The notes below the pieces were generated by a model. It saw only the letters and a list, made by a program, of their open reading frames with translations, ran no database searches and was not told the DNA's origin. A program made the translations under genes and the position numbers. Below are positions 57,927-64,000 of a stretch of DNA of 64,000 nt, piece after piece. The stretch spans positions 2,046,001 to 2,110,000 of the forward strand of contig NZ_CP040889.1 of NCBI RefSeq assembly GCF_006171285.1, given 5' to 3'. How positions within the stretch are numbered: the stretch's first letter is position 1; the number at the start of each line of letters is the position of its first letter. The stretch is from Leclercia adecarboxylata. GTDB taxonomy: Bacteria > Pseudomonadota > Gammaproteobacteria > Enterobacterales > Enterobacteriaceae.

Positions 57927-58937
57927 ATGACGCAACTTCCCCTGTGGCGCGCGCTCTTTACCGAACAGCCGCGCACCCTGCTGCAAAACGATGACTTCAC
58001 GGTAACGGCGTTTCGCTACGCCAGCGGCGTGGAGGGGCTGCGGGTGCAAAACCGCCGTGGACATCTGGTGATCCTGCCCTGGCTGGGGCAGATGATCTGG
58101 GATGCGGAGTTCGACGGTCACGACCTGACGATGCGCAATATGTTCAGCCAGCCCAAAGCGGCAAAAGAGGTGGTCGAAACCTATGGCTGCTTCGCCTTCC
58201 ACTCTGGCCTGCTGGCAAACGGCTGCCCGTCGCCGGAGGACAGCCATCCGCTGCACGGCGAAATGCCCTGTGCGCCCATGGATGAAGCCTGGCTGGTGCT
58301 GACCGACGACAGCCTGACGGTGACCGGGCGCTATGAGTATGTGATGGGATTTGGTCATCACTACCAGGCGCAGCCCGCCGTCACGCTGCGCAAGGACAGC
58401 GCTCTGTTCGATATCGCCATGTCGGTAACCAACCTGGCGTCGGTGCCGATGCCGCTCCAGTACATGTGCCACATGAACTATGCCTACGTGGCGGGGGCGA
58501 CCTTCAGCCAGAACGTGCCGGATGAGGCGATCGCGCTGCGGGAGTCGGTTCCGGCACACGTGAAGCCCACAGAACAGTGGCTGGCGTTCAATCAGCGTTT
58601 GCAGCAGGGCGAAGCCTCCCTGAAGGCGCTGGACGAGCCGCACTATTACGATCCGGAAATCGTCTTTTTTGCCGACAGGCTCGATCGCTACACCGCACAA
58701 CCGGAGTTTCGCATGACCGCCCCGGATGGCGTCACGTTCGTGACCCGCTTTGCCAGCGCGGAGTTGAATTACGCCACCCGCTGGATCCTCTACAACAGCG
58801 ACCAGCAGGTGGCGGCCTTTGTGCTTCCCGCCACCTGTCGCCCGGAAGGGTTCCTCGCGGCCCGGCGCAGCGGCAGCCTTATTGAACTGGCTCCGGCTGA
58901 AACCCGCCGTTTTACGGTGACAACCGGGATCCTCTGA
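57927..58937 (+). CDS. deoX: aldose-1-epimerase-like protein DeoX
   Basis: 336 residues, galactose mutarotase-like fold (DUF4432 type). Conserved pieces include LVILPWLGQMIWDAEFDG, GHHYQAQP and MCHMNYAYV with histidines typical of the fold. In Salmonella deoX is the last gene of the deoQKPX locus; its role, perhaps interconverting deoxyribose anomers, is not proven. AGGAGG precedes the ATG. Confidence 0.85.
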   Translation: MTQLPLWRALFTEQPRTLLQNDDFTVTAFRYASGVEGLRVQNRRGHLVILPWLGQMIWDAEFDGHDLTMRNMFSQPKAAKEVVETYGCFAFHSGLLANGCPSPEDSHPLHGEMPCAPMDEAWLVLTDDSLTVTGRYEYVMGFGHHYQAQPAVTLRKDSALFDIAMSVTNLASVPMPLQYMCHMNYAYVAGATFSQNVPDEAIALRESVPAHVKPTEQWLAFNQRLQQGEASLKALDEPHYYDPEIVFFADRLDRYTAQPEFRMTAPDGVTFVTRFASAELNYATRWILYNSDQQVAAFVLPATCRPEGFLAARRSGSLIELAPAETRRFTVTTGIL

Positions 58938-58947
58938 CGGCGACAGT

Positions 58948-58975
58948 GCCGGATGGCGTTACGCCGCCATCCGGC
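58948..58975. repeat. REP palindrome after deoX
   Basis: GCCGGATGGCG (58948-58958) and CGCCATCCGGC (58965-58975) form a perfect 11-bp stem just after the deoX stop. It probably ends or protects the deoKPX message. Confidence 0.85.
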
Positions 58976-59097
58976 GCTTTCACACCCTTGCCCTGGCTTT
59001 ACCCCGCTTTACACACCCGCCCCGCCTCATGCTCTACAGTTTTATTTTGCTGCCGCCTTTCGCGCAGCCTTAGCCCCTTTGCTAATGGAGAGCTTGC

Positions 59098-60102
59098 ATG
59101 TTGACCCGACGATTGTCCTGCCTGGCGCTGCTGGTGGCGCTTGCCTCACCCGCGATGGCTGCGGATACCCCCGCCTACGGCGAGAAGCTGGAAGGTTTTG
59201 ACTACGCCTGGCCGGTGAAACACTTCACCTTTACCTCGCAAAACCAGTCTCTGGATATGGCTTATCTGGACGTGAAGCCGGAAAAAGCCAACGGCCGCAC
59301 CGTAGTGCTGATGCACGGTAAAAACTTCTGCGCCGGTACCTGGGATGCCACCATCCGGGCCCTTACCGCCAGCGGCTACCGCGTGGTGGCTCCCGATCAG
59401 ATCGGTTTTTGCAAATCCACCAAGCCCGAGCGGTATCAGTACACTTTCCAGCAGTTGGCGGATAACACCCATGCCTTGCTGAAAGAGCTGGGTATCGATC
59501 GTGTCACCGTCATCGGGCACTCCACTGGCGGCATGCTGGCCACCCGCTATGCGCTGATGTGGCCGCAGCAGGTAGAGCAACTGGTGATGGTCAACCCGAT
59601 TGGCCTTGAGGACTGGAAGGCGCGCGGCGTGCCGCATATCACCGTTGACCAGTGGTATCAGCGCGAGCTGAAAACCAGCGCCGACGGCATCCGCCAGTAC
59701 GAGAAAAACACCTACTACGCCGGGGAGTGGAAGCCGGAATATGAACGCTGGGTCACTATGCTCGCCGGGCTGAATAACGGGCCGGGCAAAGAGCGCGTGG
59801 CCTGGAACTCGGCGCTGCTCTACGACATGATCTACACCCAGCCGGTTATCTATGAATTCAGCGAGCTGAAGATGCCGGTGTTATTGATGATCGGCACGAA
59901 GGACAATACCGCCATCGGAAAAGATCTCGCCCCGCCTGAGATCCGCAAAACCCTTGGCAACTACGCGGTGCTGGGCAAAGAGACGGCGAAGCGGATCCCA
60001 CAGGCCACGCTTGTCGAGTTTAACGATATGGGTCACGCCCCGCAGATGCAGGATCCTTCGCGTTTCCATGAGGCGCTGCTGAAGGGGCTTCAGACGCGCT
60101 GA
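59098..60102 (+). CDS. exported alpha/beta hydrolase
   Basis: 334 residues with a signal peptide (LSCLALLVALASPAMA, cleavage about residue 21), so periplasmic. Alpha/beta hydrolase fold: oxyanion region MHGKNFCAGTW, nucleophile elbow GHSTGG (Ser near 142), acid Asp in IGTKDNT and His in DMGHAPQ. The second half is polar and loop-rich. Substrate unknown; an esterase or lactonase is plausible. It stands alone between deoX and yicN. Confidence 0.87.
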   Translation: MLTRRLSCLALLVALASPAMAADTPAYGEKLEGFDYAWPVKHFTFTSQNQSLDMAYLDVKPEKANGRTVVLMHGKNFCAGTWDATIRALTASGYRVVAPDQIGFCKSTKPERYQYTFQQLADNTHALLKELGIDRVTVIGHSTGGMLATRYALMWPQQVEQLVMVNPIGLEDWKARGVPHITVDQWYQRELKTSADGIRQYEKNTYYAGEWKPEYERWVTMLAGLNNGPGKERVAWNSALLYDMIYTQPVIYEFSELKMPVLLMIGTKDNTAIGKDLAPPEIRKTLGNYAVLGKETAKRIPQATLVEFNDMGHAPQMQDPSRFHEALLKGLQTR

Positions 60103-60284
60103 CTGGTCTCCAGCAGCAACCCGCGCAGCCACGCCTGCGCGGGATTGCGGTGCGTTCTTCCAGGGTGCGGATATCCGTTTTCATCGCCTTGTACCACCTG
60201 TTTTGTGCGCATTAATACGACTTTGTACGCTGTCGACGCGCTGCGTTTCCCGATATTATGCTCGCCTAATCGTAAGGAGAGTGC

Positions 60285-60737
60285 ATGGTCTGGATAATGC
60301 TGGCTACGCTTGCCGTGGTGTTTATGGTGGGCTTTCGCGTAATGACGTCGGGTTCCCGGCGCGCCATTCGTCGTCTCAGCGAACGTCTGGGGATCACCCC
60401 TGTGCCGCTGGAGTCGATGATCGACCAGTTTGGCAAAAGCGCCGGCAATGAGTTTATCCGCTACCTTGAACGCCCCGACGAAGCGCATCTGCAAAATGCC
60501 GCCCAGGTGCTGCTGATCTGGCAGGTGTGCATTGTCGACAGCAGCGAAAATAATCTTCTTACCTGGTATCGCCTGCTGCGCAAGGCGCGTCTCGCCGCGC
60601 CCATCACCGATGCCCAGGTTCGCCTGGCGCTCGGCTTTATGCGCGAAATGGAGCCCGATCCGTACGACCTTAACGCCTTCCAGCTGCGCTATAACCAGCT
60701 CTTCCTGCCGGAAGAGGGGGTCTTTTTCCTGCACTGA
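60285..60737 (+). CDS. yicN: DUF1198 protein YicN
   Basis: 150 residues, matching E. coli YicN throughout. An N-terminal membrane segment (WIMLATLAVVFMVGF) is followed by a helical cytoplasmic domain. Function unknown. AAGGAGA ribosome binding site upstream. Confidence 0.92.
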   Translation: MVWIMLATLAVVFMVGFRVMTSGSRRAIRRLSERLGITPVPLESMIDQFGKSAGNEFIRYLERPDEAHLQNAAQVLLIWQVCIVDSSENNLLTWYRLLRKARLAAPITDAQVRLALGFMREMEPDPYDLNAFQLRYNQLFLPEEGVFFLH

Positions 60738-60834
60738 TATCACCAACCGTGATGAGGATTATAAATCATCGTCATTAGATTTATACCACTGCCCGGCGCA
60801 CCATTGCCTCATCAACAACAGGATGAGGTGAACC

Positions 60835-61344
60835 ATGAAACAATCAGCCATTATCTGGCCGCAGGACTTCCTGCCAGGCACGACCGACAACTTTGCATCC
60901 AACGAAATCATCGTCGCCGGGCTGACCGCCCAGGCAGTCTGGGATCAGCTCAATGACACCTCCCGGTGGCCGGGATACTACAGCAATGCCGAAGACATTC
61001 GCTTTCACGACGGCAGCGGCCCGGCGTTAAGCGCCAACGCCCGCTTTCGCTTCACTACCTTTGGCTTCCCGGTAGAAGCGCAGATCACTGAATACGTGCC
61101 GCCGGTGGCAGGGCAGGCCGCGCGTATTGCCTGGCACGGCTGGGTGGAAGGGGATGCGAATTCGCGCCTCGACGTTATCCACGCCTGGCTGTTTGAAGAC
61201 TTGCCCGGCAACCGGGTACGCATCCTGACCCAGGAGTCGCAGAAAGGCGTTCCGGCGCAGGAGTTGGCGCGCACCGTGCCGAATCCGATGATCAACGGCC
61301 ATCAGGAGTGGATTGTCGGGCTGGCGAAGGCGGCGCGAGGGTAA
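60835..61344 (+). CDS. SRPBCC (START-like) family protein
   Basis: 169 residues. The pattern NEIIVAGLTAQAVWDQLNDT followed by WPGYYSN and a beta-rich region with HAWLFEDLPGNRVRILTQES fits the SRPBCC/Polyketide_cyc2 helix-grip fold, which binds hydrophobic ligands. No catalytic residues are evident; role unknown. AGGATGAGGTG precedes the ATG. Confidence 0.8.
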   Translation: MKQSAIIWPQDFLPGTTDNFASNEIIVAGLTAQAVWDQLNDTSRWPGYYSNAEDIRFHDGSGPALSANARFRFTTFGFPVEAQITEYVPPVAGQAARIAWHGWVEGDANSRLDVIHAWLFEDLPGNRVRILTQESQKGVPAQELARTVPNPMINGHQEWIVGLAKAARG

Positions 61345-61350
61345 TTTTTT

Positions 61351-61418
61351 GCCCGGTGGCGCTACGCTTACCGGGCCTACGAGACCTGTAGGCCGGTGCA
61401 AGCGCAGCGCCGCCCGGC
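61351..61418. repeat. REP pair (BIME) before nepI
   Basis: GCCCGGTGGCGCTACGCTTA...GGGC and the opposite unit GGCCGGTGCAAGCGCAGCGC...CGGC are joined by GAGACCTGTA. Typical Y/Z2-type BIME. Confidence 0.88.
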
Positions 61419-61512
61419 AAAAAGTGCCAAAAGTTGTCTAAACGTTAAATAGATCACACTTTAACTGTTAAACTGCACGGCTTTCCCGCTCGTTTTCTCC
61501 TCAGGTGATGCC

Positions 61513-62703
61513 ATGACAGAACAGATCCAATCCGCCCCTTCGCCCCATGCCAAAGCGGTCTCCCGCCCAAACTGGTCGGCGGTTTTTTCCGTGGCGTTTT
61601 GCGTCGCCTGCCTGATTACCGTGGAGTTTTTGCCGGTCAGCCTGCTGACGCCGATGGCGCAGGATCTGGGCATTTCCGAAGGGTTGGCGGGTCAGTCCGT
61701 CACCGTTACCGCGTTTGTCGCCATGTTTGCCAGCCTGTTCATCACTCAGGCGATTGGCACCACCGATCGCCGCAAGGTGGTGATCCTCTTTTCTGTCCTG
61801 CTGACGCTCTCCTGTCTGCTGGTCTCGTTTGCCGATAACTTCACCCTGCTGCTGTTAGGGCGTGCCTGCCTCGGGCTGGGACTCGGTGGGTTCTGGGCGA
61901 TGTCCGCCTCGCTCACCATGCGCCTGGTGCCGGCGCGTACCGTGCCAAAAGCGCTGTCGGTGATCTTCGGTGCTGTTTCCATCGCGCTGGTGATTGCCGC
62001 GCCGCTGGGCAGTTTCCTCGGGGGCATCATCGGCTGGCGCAACGTCTTTAACGGCGCGGCGGTGATGGGCGTGCTCTGTATTCTGTGGGTGTGGAAAGCG
62101 CTGCCGTCGCTGCCGGGCGAAGCCGCGCATCACAAGCAGAACATGTTCAGCCTGCTGAAACGCCCCGGCGTGCTGGCGGGGATGACCGCCATCTTTATGG
62201 CCTTCGCCGGGCAGTTCGCCTTCTTTACCTATATCCGTCCGGTGTTTACGACCCTGGCCGGATTTAATGTCGACGGCCTGACGCTGGTGCTTTTAAGCTT
62301 CGGTATCGCCAGCTTTGTCGGCACTTCGCTCTCGGCGCAGTTCCTGAAACGTTCCCTGAAAGTGGCGCTGGCGGGCGCACCGCTGGTACTGGCCATTAGC
62401 GCTGCCGTGCTGATCCTGTGGGGGAGTGACAAGTGGGTGGCCTCGGCGATTGCCATTATTTGGGGCTTTGCCTTTGCGCTGATCCCGGTGGGCTGGTCGA
62501 CGTGGATCACCCGTTCCCTTGCCGATCAGGCCGAAAAAGCCGGTTCCATTCAGGTGGCGGTGATCCAGCTGGCGAACACCTGCGGCGCGGCGGTGGGCGG
62601 TATCGCGCTGGATAATTTGGGGCTGACATCACCGCTGGTGATTTCCGGTACGCTGATGCTGCTGACGGCCCTGCTGGTGGCGGGGAAAGTGAAGGCGCAG
62701 TAG
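61513..62703 (+). CDS. nepI: purine ribonucleoside efflux pump NepI
   Basis: 396 residues, MFS with 12 membrane segments. [20 protein letters not shown] and the full core match E. coli NepI, which exports inosine and guanosine by proton antiport. Flanked by repeats on both sides, so monocistronic. Confidence 0.95.
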   Translation: MTEQIQSAPSPHAKAVSRPNWSAVFSVAFCVACLITVEFLPVSLLTPMAQDLGISEGLAGQSVTVTAFVAMFASLFITQAIGTTDRRKVVILFSVLLTLSCLLVSFADNFTLLLLGRACLGLGLGGFWAMSASLTMRLVPARTVPKALSVIFGAVSIALVIAAPLGSFLGGIIGWRNVFNGAAVMGVLCILWVWKALPSLPGEAAHHKQNMFSLLKRPGVLAGMTAIFMAFAGQFAFFTYIRPVFTTLAGFNVDGLTLVLLSFGIASFVGTSLSAQFLKRSLKVALAGAPLVLAISAAVLILWGSDKWVASAIAIIWGFAFALIPVGWSTWITRSLADQAEKAGSIQVAVIQLANTCGAAVGGIALDNLGLTSPLVISGTLMLLTALLVAGKVKAQ

Positions 62704-62711
62704 GTAATTTT

Positions 62712-62796
62712 CCCCTCACCCCGGCCCTCTCCCCAACGGGGCGAGGGAGAAAAGACAGTTCCCTCTCCCCTGTGGGGAGAGGGTTAGGGTGAGGGG
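62712..62796. repeat. pair of CCCTC/GAGGG palindromes after nepI
   Basis: Two units in opposite orientation (CCCCTCACCCCGGCCCTCTC... and ...GAGAGGGTTAGGGTGAGGGG) between the convergent genes nepI and yicL. Same family as 34417-34510. Confidence 0.85.
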
Positions 62797-62802
62797 TAAT
62801 GG

Positions 62803-63708
62803 CTACCCAGACTTCTGAACCCGTCTTCTCGAATCCATCGAAATCAGCACCACCGACGACACAATCAGCAGCGTGCCCAGCCAGTCCGGCAGGGTAAACG
62901 CCACCCCCAGTAAAATCACTGACAGCAGAGCGCTGCTCAGCGGCTCGGCGCAGCTCAGAATGCTCGCTTTCGGCCCGCCAATCATCTGGGCGCCTTTCAG
63001 ATACAGGCTGAAGGTCACCGCCGTGCCGATCACCACCAGATAGAAGAACGCCAGCAGTATGCTGCCGTCGATGACGAAGCTGGTGCCGCGCCCGGCGTAG
63101 AACGGCGTCAGCATTAATCCGGCCAGCAGCATACTCCAGCCGACAATCGGCAGCGTGCCGTAGCGGGCGATCAGCGTGGACGGGTAGGTGGTGTAAAACG
63201 CTGCGGCGAAGGCGGAGGCGATACCCCAGGCCAGCGCGGCCGGAGAGATGGTCAGCGAGGTGGGATCGCCGTGGGTGACCAGTAAAAAGGTGCCGATAAG
63301 CGAGGTCATGATCGCCGCCAGCACAAAGATGCCCGGTCGCTTTTTGCGCGCCAGCGCGAACCACGCCACGATAATGGTCGGCGACAGGAACTGCAGCACG
63401 GTGGCGGTAGCGGCGTTGGATTTTTCAATCGTCACCAGGAAGGTGAGCTGGACGATAAGCGCCCCGAACAGGGAAAAAATCAGCAGGCTGAGGGCGTCTT
63501 TGCGATTTTTGATGACCGTGAAAATCTTGTCACCGTGGACGAATGAGAGTGTCAGCAGGATCACGCCGGCAAACAGCAGGCGGATCATGGTCAGATACGG
63601 CGAAGGGATCTGACTTTTCTCCATGATGTACTGCGCGCAAACCCCCGAACTGCCCCATAAAATGGCGGCGATCAGGACGTTCAGCATCCCTTTTTTTGTG
63701 GCACCCAT
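62803..63708 (-). CDS. yicL: EamA-family transporter YicL
   Basis: 301 residues, ten membrane segments in two EamA repeats. The start [20 protein letters not shown] and [20 protein letters not shown] match E. coli YicL. Substrate unknown. Convergent with nepI. Confidence 0.93.
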   Translation of the reverse strand: MGATKKGMLNVLIAAILWGSSGVCAQYIMEKSQIPSPYLTMIRLLFAGVILLTLSFVHGDKIFTVIKNRKDALSLLIFSLFGALIVQLTFLVTIEKSNAATATVLQFLSPTIIVAWFALARKKRPGIFVLAAIMTSLIGTFLLVTHGDPTSLTISPAALAWGIASAFAAAFYTTYPSTLIARYGTLPIVGWSMLLAGLMLTPFYAGRGTSFVIDGSILLAFFYLVVIGTAVTFSLYLKGAQMIGGPKASILSCAEPLSSALLSVILLGVAFTLPDWLGTLLIVSSVVLISMDSRRRVQKSG

Positions 63709-63761
63709 GTTCTCCCCTGCAATATTGGCTTTTCAAAGGCCAGCAGCATAACACGGGTCTT

Positions 63762-63829
63762 GCCGGGTGGCGCTACGCTTACCCGGCCTACGAATTTAGT
63801 AGGCCCGTGCAAGCGCAGCGCCGCCGGGT
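63762..63829. repeat. REP pair (BIME) upstream of yicL
   Basis: GCCGGGTGGCGCTACGCTTA...CCGGC and the inverse unit AGGCCCGTGCAAGCGCAGCG...GGG, joined by TACGAATTTAGT. Same layout as 61351-61418. Confidence 0.88.
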
Positions 63830-63840
63830 GCAATGGGGGT

Positions 63841-63930
63841 GTGCGGCCTGATGCCCTCACCCCGGCCCTCTCCCACCGGGAGAGGGTGCAAACACTAAAA
63901 ACGGCAACCTGGTTGCCGTTTTGCTTTTAC
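63841..63930. repeat. modular repeat, copy C (palindrome plus hairpin)
   Basis: GTGCGGCCTGATGCCCTCAC, palindrome CCCTCTCCC/GGGAGAGGG, GTGCAAACACTAAAA and hairpin ACGGCAACC-T-GGTTGCCGT (63901-63919) then TTTTGCTTTTACCTC. The hairpin ends 2 bp before the stop of the minus-strand gene and is its likely terminator. Confidence 0.85.
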
Positions 63931-63931
63931 C

Positions 63932-64000
63932 TCAGAACCACGCCTCCCACATCGCGCCGACGTTGAAGTCGTCGAGGGTTTCGTCTTTGGTGTTGTTCAC
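63932..64000 (-). CDS. C-terminal end of a probable LamB-type carbohydrate porin (partial)
   Basis: Only the last 22 codons are in the window: ...DETLDDFNVGAMWEAWF then TGA. A final beta-strand pattern of alternating hydrophobics ending in Phe is the outer-membrane beta-barrel signal, and FNVGAMWEAWF resembles the LamB-family terminus (FTFGAQMEIWW in maltoporin). The rest lies outside, so the call is tentative. Confidence 0.5.
   Translation of the reverse strand: MNNTKDETLDDFNVGAMWEAWF

Noticed and set aside
60090..60190. Minus-strand peptide-like stretch (AQAWLRGLLLETSQRV) after the exported hydrolase gene
   Set aside because: It is part of a long minus-strand open frame that mostly runs antisense to yicN, has no ribosome binding site and no recognised homology. 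A degraded gene end is possible but not supported.

Overview
The window is chromosomal DNA from a member of the Enterobacteriaceae. Nearly every protein aligns at full length with a remembered E. coli or Salmonella counterpart (ATP synthase, GlmU/GlmS, PstSCAB-PhoU, MnmE, RnpA, DnaA/DnaN/RecF/GyrB, IlvBN), and the gene order is the familiar atp-glm-pst-...-mnmE-yidC-rnpA-rpmH-dnaA-dnaN-recF-gyrB-dgo-ibp-...-ilvBN backbone near oriC. A tryptophanase locus, a family-9 pectate lyase gene and many REP elements point towards the Enterobacter/Leclercia/Lelliottia side of the family. That placement is inference and no species call is made.

Layout. 1-4.1 kb: end of the atp operon (atpA partial, atpGDC), then two consensus CRP sites and a 23-codon ORF. 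4.2-6.3 kb: a secreted PL9 polysaccharide lyase on the minus strand with a KdgR-like operator upstream. 6.6-10 kb: glmU-glmS (UDP-GlcNAc synthesis). 10.2-14.9 kb: Pho-box controlled pstSCAB-phoU. 15-20.8 kb: yieH, adeP (PurR-like box), yieF, yieE, a frameshifted yidZ and mdtL. 20.9-24.1 kb: tryptophanase operon with a recognisable TnaC leader peptide, CRP site and a tnaB frameshifted in a G7 tract. 24.2-27.8 kb: mnmE, a disrupted yidC, yidD, rnpA, rpmH. 28.4-34.4 kb: dnaA-dnaN-recF-gyrB. 34.6-42.1 kb: yidA, the galactonate operon dgoRKADT with a DgoR-type operator, yidR and yidQ. 42.3-46.5 kb: heat-shock genes ibpA/ibpB with a sigma32 promoter and thermometer-like leaders, yidE, yidHGF. 46.5-51.7 kb: dsdA/dsdC divergent pair (no dsdX between them), emrD, a nonsense-mutated EamA transporter and a GNAT enzyme. 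51.7-54.5 kb: the SOS toxin gene tisB with its antisense RNA IstR, then ivbL-ilvBN with a transcription attenuator. 54.5-58.9 kb: a deoxyribose locus deoQ / deoKPX. 59-64 kb: an exported alpha/beta hydrolase, yicN, an SRPBCC protein, nepI, yicL and the last 22 codons of a probable porin.

Themes. Several loci are catabolic switches with visible control elements (tna, dgo, dsd, deo, PL9 lyase). Two contain regulatory RNA logic readable from sequence (tnaC stalling leader; tisB/IstR pairing, with a shared LexA box). Four genes carry lesions (yidZ, tnaB, yidC, EamA). The yidC lesion removes about 270 bp from an essential gene, so an assembly or sequencing error must be considered for that one at least. 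The most unusual sequence observations are the dual-CRP small ORF after atpC, a modular repeat that pairs a conserved palindrome with a terminator hairpin whose stem varies with compensation, and a perfect hairpin over the yidR ribosome binding site.
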